DNA of 64,000 bases from Streptomyces sp. DH-12 (GTDB lineage Bacteria > Actinomycetota > Actinomycetes > Streptomycetales > Streptomycetaceae). Numbering within the stretch: the stretch's first letter is position 1; each line of letters starts with the position of its first letter. The stretch is from the NCBI RefSeq assembly GCF_002899455.1, contig NZ_PPFB01000001.1:5431001-5495000 (forward strand), written 5' to 3'. Of the stretch, positions 56,523 to 64,000 are shown in pieces. The position numbers and the translations under genes are program-made. The notes under the pieces were generated by a model. That model worked only from the letters and a program-made list of their open reading frames with translations, had not been told where the DNA came from and did not search any database.

Positions 56523-56585
56523 CCAGCGCCTTTCCCACGGTAGCTCCGGCACACCCCGCCGTCCCCCGGTCATGTCCGGTCGCAG

Positions 56586-56591
56586 TACCGT
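56586..56591 (+). promoter_or_regulatory. -10 box of a probable leaderless RDD-gene promoter
   Basis: TACCGT ends 6 nt before the GTG start at 56598, and no ribosome-binding site is present. Confidence 0.45.
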
Positions 56592-56597
56592 GGACGG

Positions 56598-57065
56598 GTG
56601 GACAACAGGCAAGTAATCGGATCATGGCTGTCCGGCCCGCGCGCGGCCATGGAGGAGGCCGGCGTCGACCTCGGCTACCGGGGTGAGCAGCTGGGGCTGC
56701 CGGAACAGGGACCGGGCTCGATCGCACGTCCCGGCCGCAGGCTCGGCGCCCTCGCCGTGGACTGGGGGCTGTGCCTCCTGATCGCATACGGTCTGTTCAC
56801 CGACGGCTACGACGCCCGGACCGGCAACTGGGCGCTGCTGGTGTTCCTGGTGCTGAGCGTCCTGACCGTCGGCACCGTCGGCTCCACCCCCGGCAAGCGG
56901 CTGTTCGGGCTGCGGGTGGTCGCCCTCGACAGCGGCCGGGTGCAGCCGCTGCGCGGCCTGCTGCGCTCGGTGCTGCTGTGCCTCGCGATCCCCGCGCTCG
57001 TCTGGGACCGTGACGGCCGCGGCCTGCACGACCGGCTGGCCCGCACGGTCGAGATCCGCGTCTGA
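56598..57065 (+). CDS. RDD-family membrane protein
   Basis: A 155-residue protein. The RDD signature is kept: the Arg-Leu-Gly-Ala-x-x-x-Asp motif (RPGRRLGALAVDWGLCLLIA), a second TM helix (WALLVFLVLSVLTVGTVG), the loop TPGKRLFGLRVVAL and a third TM helix. The C-terminal DGRGLHDRLARTVEI is typical. RDD proteins may take part in ion or solute transport, but function is unknown. The GTG start lacks a ribosome site and lies 6 nt after a -10-like box, so the mRNA may be leaderless. Divergent from glnA. Confidence 0.85.
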   Translation: MDNRQVIGSWLSGPRAAMEEAGVDLGYRGEQLGLPEQGPGSIARPGRRLGALAVDWGLCLLIAYGLFTDGYDARTGNWALLVFLVLSVLTVGTVGSTPGKRLFGLRVVALDSGRVQPLRGLLRSVLLCLAIPALVWDRDGRGLHDRLARTVEIRV

Positions 57066-57101
57066 TCCGCTCCTGTATCCGGTCCGCTCCTGTGCGCGGA
57101 C

Positions 57102-57142
57102 GAGGACGGGGGCGCCGGAAGGAATCCGGCGCCCCCGTCCTC
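57102..57142. terminator. Bidirectional terminator, RDD gene / DUF4191 gene
   Basis: A perfect 18-bp stem (57102-57119 with 57125-57142, 5-nt loop) between convergent genes. Confidence 0.88.
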
Positions 57143-57163
57143 TCGTGCTGTCCGGGGCGGGGC

Positions 57164-57868
57164 TCAGCGGCCCCGCGGGCCGCCGCCCTTCGGCAGCTTC
57201 ATGCCCTTGGGCATCGGCCCCTTCGGCAGCGGCATGTTGCTCATCAGGTCGCCCAGCGCGCGCAGCCGGTCGTTGGTCACGGTGACCTGCGGGCCGGTGA
57301 GGACGCGGGGCAGCTTCAGCATGGTGGTGCGGAGCTTCTTCAGCTCCACCTGGCCCTCGCCGGTGCCCACGATCAGGTCGTGCACCGGGACGTCCGCGAC
57401 GATGCGGTTCATCCGCTTCTTCTCGGCGGCCAGCAGGCTCTTCACCCGGTTCGGGTTGCCCTCGGCGATCAGCACGATGCCGGCCTTGCCGACCGCGCGG
57501 TGCACCACGTCCTGGTTGCGGTTCATCGCGACCGCCGGGGTCGTCGTCCAGCCGCGGCCGATGTTGTCGAGCACGGCCGCGGCGGCGCCCGGCTGTCCCT
57601 CCATCTGTCCGAAGGCCGCTCGCTCGGCGCGGCGGCCGAACACGATCGCCGTCGCGAGGAAGGCGAGCAGGAGGCCCAGGATGCCGAGATAGATGGGGTG
57701 CCCGATCAAGAAACCGATCGCGAGGAAGACACCGAAGGTGACGATTCCGACAGCCGCGAGCACAAGACCGATCTTCTTGTCGGCCCTGCGGGTCATCTTG
57801 TAGGTCAGGGCGATCTGCTTCAGCCGCCCGGGGTTCGCAGCGTCCGCTGCGGTTTCCTTCCTCGCCAT
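57164..57868 (-). CDS. DUF4191 membrane protein
   Basis: A 234-residue protein with two adjacent TM helices (about 32-72, IGLVLAAVGIVTFGVFLAIG and the next one) and a cytosolic domain with GWTTTPAVAMNRNQDVVHRA and EGNPNRVKSLLAAEKKR. This is DUF4191, conserved in actinobacteria next to lipA; its role is unknown, though the position hints at a link to lipoate metabolism or general membrane upkeep. A TAGACT -10 box ends 7 nt before the ATG and no Shine-Dalgarno sequence is present, so it appears leaderless. Confidence 0.88.
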   Translation of the reverse strand: MARKETAADAANPGRLKQIALTYKMTRRADKKIGLVLAAVGIVTFGVFLAIGFLIGHPIYLGILGLLLAFLATAIVFGRRAERAAFGQMEGQPGAAAAVLDNIGRGWTTTPAVAMNRNQDVVHRAVGKAGIVLIAEGNPNRVKSLLAAEKKRMNRIVADVPVHDLIVGTGEGQVELKKLRTTMLKLPRVLTGPQVTVTNDRLRALGDLMSNMPLPKGPMPKGMKLPKGGGPRGR

Positions 57869-57875
57869 GGCATGA

Positions 57876-57881
57876 AGTCTA
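57876..57881 (-). promoter_or_regulatory. -10 box of a probable leaderless DUF4191 promoter
   Basis: TAGACT on the minus strand ends 7 nt before the ATG at 57868. Confidence 0.5.
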
Positions 57882-57926
57882 CGTGCCCCCCGGAGCGCGT
57901 TCGACGGCAGTCCGGGGTCGGCGGGC

Positions 57927-58190
57927 TCAGCCGTGGGTGATCAGGTTCTGGTCGAGGACGCGCTGGGCCTCGACCCGGTCCCTGGCGCGGCGGCGGTCCT
58001 CCAGCACGGACGTCCAGGCGTTGCGCCGGGCGGTGCGCTGGCCGCTGCTCATCAGCAGGGACTCGACGGCGCGCAGAGCGGTGGTGAGGGACGGGATGGC
58101 GGTGGCGCGGACGGGCGCGGCCTGCATGGTGACGGTCTCTCCCTCGATGCCGGCGGGCAATGGTGGTGTGTGCGGTGGTACCAGGCTCAC
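57927..58190 (-). CDS. Conserved small protein between DUF4191 and lipA
   Basis: An 87-residue protein of unknown function. The N-terminal part is Pro-rich; the rest is a conserved-looking helix pair (RATAIPSLTTALRAVESLLM, RTARRNAWTSVLEDRRRARD). The GTG at 58190 sits 6 nt after a -10 box, with a good -35 17 bp further up, so the mRNA seems leaderless. An alternative ATG at 58127 would drop 21 residues and begin at MQAAPVRATAI. It is isolated between terminators or promoters, not co-transcribed with lipA. Confidence 0.72.
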   Translation of the reverse strand: MSLVPPHTPPLPAGIEGETVTMQAAPVRATAIPSLTTALRAVESLLMSSGQRTARRNAWTSVLEDRRRARDRVEAQRVLDQNLITHG

Positions 58191-58196
58191 TGCCTG

Positions 58197-58225
58197 GTGT
58201 TACCAGGGCGTGACCGACCGGTCAA
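58197..58225 (-). promoter_or_regulatory. Promoter of the small gene, with operator-like inverted repeat
   Basis: On the minus strand: -35 TTGACC (58225-58220), 17-bp spacer, -10 TAACAC (58202-58197). The inverted repeat TGACCGACCGGTCA (58211-58224) overlaps the -35 and spacer. Confidence 0.6.
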
Positions 58226-58244
58226 ACAGGCATGAAGTCTTCCC

Positions 58245-58276
58245 GCCGGGGCCGCGGACGCCGACGCGGCCCCGGC
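58245..58276 (-). terminator. Terminator downstream of lipA
   Basis: A perfect 12-bp stem (58245-58256 with 58265-58276, 8-nt loop), 135 bp after the lipA stop. Confidence 0.6.
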
Positions 58277-58410
58277 CTGTGCCCTCAGCTGGGAGGACGG
58301 CCGGGGCCGCGTTCTCTGAGCCGCTACCTGCCGGTAGGGCCTTGTGCGTGAATTCACAGCATGACGGCGGGGGGAGCGGGGCAGACCCCGCGCGGCCTCC
58401 GCCGCCGTGC

Positions 58411-59376
58411 TCAGACCGCCTGGGAGGCGACGTACGCGCCGCGCTTCTCGACCGCCATCCGGTACAGCCGGCCGGCCCGGTACGAGGAGCGGACCAGCGG
58501 ACCGGACATCACGCCGGAGAAGCCGATCTGCTCGGCCTCCTCCTTCAGCTCCACGAACTCCTGCGGCTTCACCCAGCGCTCCACGGGGTGGTGGCGCACC
58601 GAGGGGCGCAGGTACTGGGTGATGGTGACCAGCTCGCAGCCGGCGTCGTGCAGCTGCTTCAGCGCCTCGCTGACCTCCTCACGGGTCTCGCCCATGCCGA
58701 GGATCAGATTGGACTTGGTGACCAGGCCGACGTCACGGGCCTCGGTGATCACCTTCAGGGAGCGCTCGTAGCGGAAGCCGGGGCGGATCCGCTTGAAGAT
58801 CCGGGGGACCGTCTCCACGTTGTGCGCGAACACCTCGGGACGGGAGGAGAAGACCTCCGCGAGCTGCTCGGGGACGGCGTTGAAGTCGGGGGCCAGCAGC
58901 TCGACCTTGGTGCGGCCCTCGGCGCGGTCCGCGGTCTGCGCGTGGATCTGGCGCACGGTCTCCGCGTACAGCCAGGCGCCGCCGTCCTCCAGGTCGTCGC
59001 GGGCGACGCCGGTGATGGTGGCGTAGTTCAGGTCCATCGTGACGACCGACTCGCCCACGCGGCGCGGCTCGTCCCGGTCCAGCGCCTCGGGCTTGCCGGT
59101 GTCGATCTGGCAGAAGTCGCAGCGCCGGGTGCACTGGTCGCCGCCGATGAGGAAGGTCGCCTCGCGGTCCTCCCAGCACTCGTAGATGTTGGGGCAGCCG
59201 GCTTCCTGGCAGACGGTGTGCAGACCCTCGCTCTTGACCAGGTTCTGCATCTTGGAGTACTCGGGGCCCATTTTCGCCCGGGTCTTGATCCACTCGGGCT
59301 TGCGCTCGATGGGGGTCTGGCTGTTGCGGACCTCCAGGCGCAGCATCTTGCGTCCGTCGGGTGCGACTGCGGACAC
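58411..59376 (-). CDS. lipA: Lipoyl synthase
   Basis: A radical-SAM enzyme that inserts two sulphurs into octanoyl-protein to form lipoyl groups on 2-oxoacid dehydrogenases and the glycine cleavage system. The 321-residue protein has both clusters: the auxiliary Fe-S motif C-x4-C-x5-C in CQEAGCPNIYEC and the radical-SAM C-x3-C-x2-C in CTRRCDFC. The terminal RSSY motif supplies the auxiliary-cluster serine ligand. The GTG start follows AGGAG. lipB lies 72 bp upstream on the same strand, so octanoyl transfer and sulphur insertion genes are probably co-transcribed. Confidence 0.97.
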   Translation of the reverse strand: MSAVAPDGRKMLRLEVRNSQTPIERKPEWIKTRAKMGPEYSKMQNLVKSEGLHTVCQEAGCPNIYECWEDREATFLIGGDQCTRRCDFCQIDTGKPEALDRDEPRRVGESVVTMDLNYATITGVARDDLEDGGAWLYAETVRQIHAQTADRAEGRTKVELLAPDFNAVPEQLAEVFSSRPEVFAHNVETVPRIFKRIRPGFRYERSLKVITEARDVGLVTKSNLILGMGETREEVSEALKQLHDAGCELVTITQYLRPSVRHHPVERWVKPQEFVELKEEAEQIGFSGVMSGPLVRSSYRAGRLYRMAVEKRGAYVASQAV

Positions 59377-59448
59377 GACCGGCTCCTAGCGATTGATTCT
59401 TCGGCGTGGTCAAGCGTACGCCCGTCGATGTGAATGCCCGGAGGGCCC

Positions 59449-60291
59449 TCAGGCGCCGGACGGGCCGACGGCCGCCGGCGCCTTCCCGACCGCCCTCGGC
59501 GTCGGTTCGGCGTTCTCGAGCACGTCCTTCAGGTGGCGCTCCACGACGGGCAGCACGTCCTGGATCGTGAGGTCGCGGCCCAGCTCGTTCGCCAGGGAGG
59601 CGACGCCCGCGTCGCGGATGCCGCACGGGATGATCTTGTCGAACCACTTGTTGTCGGGGTTCACGTTCAGCGCGAAACCGTGCATCGTGACGCCCTTGGC
59701 GACCCGGATGCCGATCGCCGCGATCTTGCGGTCCTCGCGGCGCTGGCCGGCGTTGGAGGGGGCGTACTCCGGGCCGTTGAGCCGGGGGTCGAACTCCTCG
59801 TCGCGCGGCCGCGGGTCGAAGTCCAGGGAGAGGCCTCCCCCGGTCTCCGGCCGGGGGGACCCCCACGACGGGCGCCGCTCGACCGGGTCGCCCAGCACCC
59901 ACACCCCGCTGCGGCCCTCGATCCGGGTGGTCTCCAGGCCGAACTCCGCGCAGGTGCGGATCAGCGCCTCCTCCAGGCGGCGGACGTGCGCGACCACGTC
60001 CACCGGGCGGGGCAGCTTCTGGATCGGGTAGCCCACCAGCTGGCCCGGCCCGTGCCAGGTGATCTTGCCGCCGCGGTCCACGTCGATGACGGGGGTGCCG
60101 TCGAGGGGCCGCTCGCTGTCCTCGGTGCGCCGCCCGGCGGTGTAGACGGGCGGGTGCTCCAGCAGGATGACGGTGTCGGGCACCTCGTCGGCGAACCGTG
60201 CGGCGTGCACCCGGCGCTGTTCGTCCCAGGCCACCCGGTAGTCCACCGCCCCGTCGCCGAAGCCCATCCGGACGAACCGCAACTCACCCAC
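59449..60291 (-). CDS. lipB: Octanoyl-(acyl-carrier-protein):protein octanoyltransferase
   Basis: Transfers octanoate from ACP to apo-proteins, the step before LipA. The 280-residue protein shows EHPPVYTAGRR, RGGKITWHGPGQLVGYP, RKIAAIGIRVAKGVTMHGFA (catalytic Lys region) and the catalytic Cys in IIPCGIRDAGVASL. It appears longer than usual because of a short insertion, RPSWGSPRPETGGG, between GDPVER and LSLDFDP. That peptide is encoded by a palindromic repeat related to one in pulA. The insertion lies outside the catalytic motifs. GGGAGG is 8 nt before the GTG start. Confidence 0.95.
   Translation of the reverse strand: MGELRFVRMGFGDGAVDYRVAWDEQRRVHAARFADEVPDTVILLEHPPVYTAGRRTEDSERPLDGTPVIDVDRGGKITWHGPGQLVGYPIQKLPRPVDVVAHVRRLEEALIRTCAEFGLETTRIEGRSGVWVLGDPVERRPSWGSPRPETGGGLSLDFDPRPRDEEFDPRLNGPEYAPSNAGQRREDRKIAAIGIRVAKGVTMHGFALNVNPDNKWFDKIIPCGIRDAGVASLANELGRDLTIQDVLPVVERHLKDVLENAEPTPRAVGKAPAAVGPSGA
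59833..59865 (-). repeat. In-frame palindromic repeat insertion inside lipB
   Basis: On the minus strand the element reads TGGGGGTCCCCCC ... CCGGGGGAGGC, 33 nt, hairpin-forming (CCCCCGG with CCGGGGG) and in frame. Its ends match the element inside pulA at 35180-35216. Confidence 0.65.
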
Positions 60292-60564
60292 GGCAAACGC
60301 CTCCCTCGAAGGTCGTCAGGCGCGAAACGCGCCCATGCCACTGTACGACCGTTCGACAGCCCTCCGACCGCCGGCCGCCGGACGGCCGCCCGCGCCCCGC
60401 TCGTCAGCTTCGGGTCAATCCTCACACGATCGGATGAATGGCGGTTGATCTCCGCGACCGGGCGCTCACTCTCCGCTACATTCGCGCCGACCGCGCGGCC
60501 ATAAGGGCTGCTCACAGGCAATCCGGACAGGGCAACAGCCAGAAGGCAGGAGACCGCACCGCAG

Positions 60565-62028
60565 ATGACGGAACGACCCGCGCAGCGCACCCCCAACCGA
60601 CAGCTCGCCGCGCTCATCGCAGAAGCGGGGTTCTCCAACGCGGGACTCGCCCGTCGCGTGGACCAGCTCGGTCTCGAACACGGGCTCGACCTGAGATACG
60701 ACAAGACCTCCGTCACCCGCTGGCTGCGCGGACAGCAGCCGCGCGGCACGACCCCGGCGCTGATCGCCGAGGTCTTCACCCGGCGCCTGGGACGCCGGCT
60801 CACCGCCCAGGACCTCGGACTGGACGCCTGCGCCCCGGTCTACGCGGGGCTGGAGTTCGCGGCCACCCCCGAGGAGGCCGTCGACATCGTCAGCGGGCTG
60901 TGGCGCAAGGACTCCGGCAGCCACGCCGAGCTGCGCAAGATCGCCTTCACCTCGGCGGGTCTGGTGGTGCCCAGCCGGGACTGGCTGATCGGACGGCCCG
61001 ACGAGAGGGTGGCCCGCGCCGAGCCGGTGCGGGTGCCCGCCCAGGGCCGCCCGCCGGTGCGGCCCGTGACGCCCGCCGGGACCGCCGCCCGCCGGCGCGG
61101 GGCGGCCGACCGCGCGCCCGGCCACCGGGTCACCGGGGGCGACATCGCGGCACTGCGCTCCGTCGGCGAGCTCTTCCGCACCCTCGACGACGCGTACGGC
61201 GGCGGGCACGCCCGCCAGGCCCTCGTGCGCTACCTGGAGCACGAGCTGGAGCCGATGCTGCGCGGCACCTACGGCGAACAGACGGGGCGCCGGCTGTTCG
61301 CCGCCGCGGCCGACCTGACCCGCCTGGCCGGCTGGACCTCGTACGACATCACCGCGCACGGGCTCGCCCAGCGGTACTTCGTCCAGGCGCTCCGGCTGGC
61401 ACAGGCCGCCGGCGACCGGGCGTACGGCGCCTACGTCCTGGTCACCATGAGCCGCCAGGCCGTCTACCTCGGCCACGGACGGGAGGCCGTGCAGCTCGCC
61501 CGGGTCGCCCAGCAGGGCGTGGGCAGCTCGGTCCCGCCCGCCGTCCAGGCCCTGCTGCACGCCGCCGAGGCGCGCGGGCACGCGGTGCTCGGCGAGGTAC
61601 GGGCCGGCACGGCCGCGCTGGTCCGCGCGGAACGCGCGCTGGACGCGGCACGGCCCGGCGACGAGGTGCCGCACTGGGCGCGCTCCTTCGACGAGGCCCA
61701 GCTCGCCGACGAGTTCGGCCACTGCCACCGGGACCTCCAGCAGTTCCGCGCGGCGGCCCAGCACGCCGAACGCTCGCTGCACCTGCGCGCGCCGGGCTAC
61801 GCCCGCAGCCGCCTGCTCTGCCGCGTCGTCCTCGCCACCGCCCGCCTCGGCCTGGGCGAACTCGACCAGGCCTGCCAGCTCGCGGCGGAGGCGGCCGCCC
61901 AGGCGGCGGAGATGCGCTCGGTCCGCGCGGTCGAGTACGTCCGCGACTTCGAACGCCGCCTGGAGCCGTACCGCGACGCGGCCCCGGTCCGCACGTACCG
62001 CGACAGGGTGGCGACGACGCCCGCCTGA
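60565..62028 (+). CDS. NsdA-like TPR regulator
   Basis: A 487-residue protein. The N-terminal part resembles a divergent XRE-type HTH (LAALIAEAGFSNAGLARRVD, SVTRWLRGQQPRGTTPALIA). TPR-like helices fill residues about 200-480 (QALRLAQAAGDRAYGAYVLV and following). The layout matches the NsdA family of Streptomyces, one member of which negatively affects differentiation and antibiotic production. The linker near residues 150-190 is low-complexity. A distant AGGAG precedes the ATG. No partner gene is adjacent. Confidence 0.82.
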   Translation: MTERPAQRTPNRQLAALIAEAGFSNAGLARRVDQLGLEHGLDLRYDKTSVTRWLRGQQPRGTTPALIAEVFTRRLGRRLTAQDLGLDACAPVYAGLEFAATPEEAVDIVSGLWRKDSGSHAELRKIAFTSAGLVVPSRDWLIGRPDERVARAEPVRVPAQGRPPVRPVTPAGTAARRRGAADRAPGHRVTGGDIAALRSVGELFRTLDDAYGGGHARQALVRYLEHELEPMLRGTYGEQTGRRLFAAAADLTRLAGWTSYDITAHGLAQRYFVQALRLAQAAGDRAYGAYVLVTMSRQAVYLGHGREAVQLARVAQQGVGSSVPPAVQALLHAAEARGHAVLGEVRAGTAALVRAERALDAARPGDEVPHWARSFDEAQLADEFGHCHRDLQQFRAAAQHAERSLHLRAPGYARSRLLCRVVLATARLGLGELDQACQLAAEAAAQAAEMRSVRAVEYVRDFERRLEPYRDAAPVRTYRDRVATTPA

Positions 62029-62451
62029 GGGGGCGGGGACTTCTCGGGCCGCGGGCGACAGCCCTCGCCCGGCTCCCGGGGCGGGGGCGTCGCCTTGCGG
62101 CCGGGGCCCGGCACGGCGCGCGCGGGACGCGCCGTGCCCACGGCTTCCGCCCGGTGCGTGGTGCGTGTGCGGGCGCGGGACCGTGGTCGGCGTGGGGTGC
62201 GGCCGCCGCACCCCACAGGGCGTGAGGCGGTTCTCGGGGCGGACCGGGCGCGGCACGGAGGAGCCGCCGGCCCGGGCGGGACGTGCCCAGCCGGTCCGGG
62301 AGCGCGCCGCGCGGGACCACGCGGCGTCCCGAGCGCCGATGGGCGTGCCGGGCGCGCCTCTTCCCAGGGGGCGCCCGAAGTGGAAGGCACCCGCCGAGGG
62401 TGTGTTCACCGTCGGCGGGCGCCGGTTCATGGGGCCTGCCCGGCACGGGGG
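62029..62451. other. 423-bp intergenic region
   Basis: No gene recognised in either strand; frames here are GC-rich shadows. The only clear feature is an inverted repeat at 62386-62423. Confidence 0.55.
62386..62423 (-). terminator. Probable terminator of the amine-oxidase-like gene
   Basis: A 12-bp stem with one mismatch (62386-62397 with 62412-62423), 28 bp beyond the stop codon on the minus strand. It could also stop the preceding plus-strand gene. Confidence 0.6.
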
Positions 62452-63858
62452 TCAGGCTGCCCGGACCGTGGGGAGGGGGTCGGCCGTGTGCAGCGGGCGG
62501 CCCGCTCCCAGGTCGGTCAGGAGGGCGGTGGCCGCGCGGTCGGCGGAGCGGAGGGCGCCCTGGACCGTGCCGCTGTCGCGGTGGTCGCCGCAGACGTACA
62601 GGCCGGCCAGGAGCCGTACCGGACGGTGCAGGTCGTGCGGCGGGCGCATCGCCGGGACCGCGTCGGCGGTGTGCCGTACCGCCAGCGTCTCCCACCGCGC
62701 CGTCGGCACCCCGTACAGCCGCGCCAGGTGCATCCGCACGGCCGTGTCGGTGTCCGCCGTGGCCGGGCCGAGGACCGTGGAGGTCACCAGCGTGCGGCCG
62801 GCCGGGGCGCGGGACGGGTCGACCGCGCTGACGAGCGCCGTGTGCGCCACCGGCCCGCCCCGGTCCGCGTCCAGCAGCAGCGAGGTGTCCGTGCCGGGCG
62901 GCTCGTCGGTGGTGTGGTGCACCACCGTCACCGGGTGGAAGTCCGGCACCCGCAGCCCCGGCAGCAGTTCCGCGGCGGCCCGCGCGCCGGTCGCCACCAG
63001 CACCGCCGCGCACCGGAACTCCCCGTGCTCCGCGGTGGTCACCGACGTCGTCGACACGGAGGTGACCCGCACCCCCGTGCGCACCGTGCCCGGCGGCAGC
63101 GCCCGCGCCAGCAGCCGCGGCAGCGCCTCCGTCCCGCCCTCCGGCAGACACAGCCGTCCGCTCGCGAAGTCCCGCAGGGCGAGGTCCGCCGGCCTGCTGG
63201 ACGTGGTGAGCTCCGGGTCGCACAACAGGGCGGCGAGCAAGGGGCGCAGGAAGCCGTCGACGGTGCGGGCGGGCAGGCCCCGGCCGTGCAGCGCCTCGGC
63301 GGCGGTCGTCTCGGGGCGGGCCAGCAGCCGCTCCGCCGACGTGCCCGCCAGCCGGTTCAGCGCGGCCCCCAGCCGGGCCTGGTCCAGTGCCGTGCCCAGC
63401 GGGGCGCCGCCCCGGTTGCGGGGCACGGACACCTGCCGTCCGGGCACCGCCGCGGGCCTGCGCGGCCCCGGCAGCGGGGCGCTCGCCAGGGCGCGCACCG
63501 CGTGGAGTGTGCTCCTCGCGCTCCGTGCTCCCCGTGCGCGCCGGGTGCCCGCCCGCGTCCCGGCACGATGATGTCGCCCGTCGCTGTGCAGCAGGACACC
63601 GGGCGCGAACGGCCGCAGCACCAGGTCCTCCAGCCCCGGGGTGACGTGCAGTTCGGCGCATGCCGTGGACAGCAGCCGGCCGACTCTGTCCAGACGGAAG
63701 CCGTCGACCTGCTCGGTCGCCATGCGGCCCCCCACCTCATGGGCGGCCTCCAGGACGACGGTGGACATTCCTGCGCTGGTCAGTCGTCGTGCCGCGGAGA
63801 GTCCGGCCACCCCGGCTCCCACGACGACGACGTCCGCCTGGTACGTGGGCTCTAGCAC
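62452..63858 (-). CDS. FAD-dependent amine oxidase / protoporphyrinogen-oxidase-like protein
   Basis: A 468-residue flavoprotein. The N-terminal FAD motif is VVVVGAGVAGLSAARRL, followed by EAAHEVGGRM. The C-terminal FAD-contact region reads LYVCGDHRDSGTVQGALRSA. The middle domain is variable, with an Arg/Ala-rich loop (GTRAGTRRARGARSARS) that looks like low-complexity expansion. Relatives include amine oxidases, phytoene desaturase-like and HemY-like proteins; which reaction applies cannot be told. The GTG start at 63858 follows GGAGGGGCAC. The gene stands alone at the right end of the window. Confidence 0.85.
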   Translation of the reverse strand: MLEPTYQADVVVVGAGVAGLSAARRLTSAGMSTVVLEAAHEVGGRMATEQVDGFRLDRVGRLLSTACAELHVTPGLEDLVLRPFAPGVLLHSDGRHHRAGTRAGTRRARGARSARSTLHAVRALASAPLPGPRRPAAVPGRQVSVPRNRGGAPLGTALDQARLGAALNRLAGTSAERLLARPETTAAEALHGRGLPARTVDGFLRPLLAALLCDPELTTSSRPADLALRDFASGRLCLPEGGTEALPRLLARALPPGTVRTGVRVTSVSTTSVTTAEHGEFRCAAVLVATGARAAAELLPGLRVPDFHPVTVVHHTTDEPPGTDTSLLLDADRGGPVAHTALVSAVDPSRAPAGRTLVTSTVLGPATADTDTAVRMHLARLYGVPTARWETLAVRHTADAVPAMRPPHDLHRPVRLLAGLYVCGDHRDSGTVQGALRSADRAATALLTDLGAGRPLHTADPLPTVRAA

Positions 63859-64000
63859 GTGCCCCTCCTCGAGGTTGCGCGGGCGCTGGAGACGTCATGC
63901 CCTCAACAGGCCCCAGGGATACCCGAGTTCGGCTCGAGGTTAGGTCTGTGCCCGGTCGCCGGGTCAGGCGCGCACGCACCGTGCACGGGCGCACGACGGT

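Noticed and set aside
60198..60564. Small open frames between lipB and the NsdA-like gene
   Set aside because: No ribosome site, no protein-like composition, and they overlap the lipB 5' end and its promoter region.

Overview
High-GC actinobacterial chromosomal DNA, almost certainly from a Streptomyces: strong third-position GC, frequent GTG/TTG starts, GGAGG-type ribosome sites, GlnR boxes in front of both glnA and glnII, and a gene set (panB, nadE, glnA2, glnE, malR-malEFG, glnII, glnA, lipA, lipB) typical of the Streptomyces core. I saw no TTA codon in the genes I read and no tRNA, rRNA, IS element, prophage or CRISPR. The window is about 64 kb of mostly conserved core with a few accessory insertions, and begins inside a gene.

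Layout: 1-5.9 kb holds the end of a large BTAD/TPR-type regulator, a DrrA/DrrB-type ABC exporter, panB and an MFS exporter preceded by a striking set of inverted half-sites. 6.1-12.3 kb holds an EEP-family membrane protein, nadE, a DUF3105/DUF305 pair, and a convergent nsrR (Rrf2) - hmpA (flavohaemoglobin) nitric-oxide module. 12.6-16.7 kb holds glnA2, a DinB-like protein and a secreted pectate lyase behind a LacI-type palindrome. 16.8-19.3 kb is a three-gene membrane/stress-type operon and a glyoxalase-fold protein. 19.6-23.5 kb is glnE and a PAP2/Aur1-type membrane enzyme. 23.7-37.5 kb is a complete starch/maltodextrin system: malR, malEFG, an intracellular alpha-glucosidase, a secreted alpha-amylase and a giant secreted amylase-pullulanase. 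37.5-45.3 kb is mixed: a tautomerase, a decayed gene, a TetR regulator, a membrane protein whose N-terminus looks like a degenerate sigma factor, a lipoprotein, a DUF1996 protein, an orphan Sensor-domain protein and an epimerase-like protein. 45.4-54.8 kb holds glnII, a collagen-like DPBB protein, an ArsC-like protein, and a NarL-type two-component system with a neighbouring FtsX/MacB-type ABC transporter. 54.9-63.9 kb holds glnA, small membrane genes, lipA-lipB, an NsdA-like TPR regulator and an FAD-dependent amine oxidase-like protein.

How the parts fit: three glutamine synthetase paralogues and their adenylyltransferase lie in one 44 kb stretch. Only GlnA carries the adenylylation tyrosine (Tyr397, in a DLYEL motif), so GlnE should act on GlnA alone, while GlnR boxes control glnA and glnII. 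The mal block reads as one regulon: secreted amylase and pullulanase release maltodextrins, MalEFG imports them and the alpha-glucosidase hydrolyses them; CTTGC-type half-sites recur upstream of malE, the amylase and the pullulanase gene.

The most unusual signals are (i) two copies of one small palindromic repeat family inserted in frame inside unrelated proteins (pullulanase and LipB), (ii) the membrane-tethered sigma-like protein, (iii) the triple half-site operator before the MFS exporter, and (iv) a set of housekeeping genes whose -10 boxes sit 6-7 nt before the start codon and so look leaderless. No wholly new multi-gene system could be demonstrated from sequence alone.
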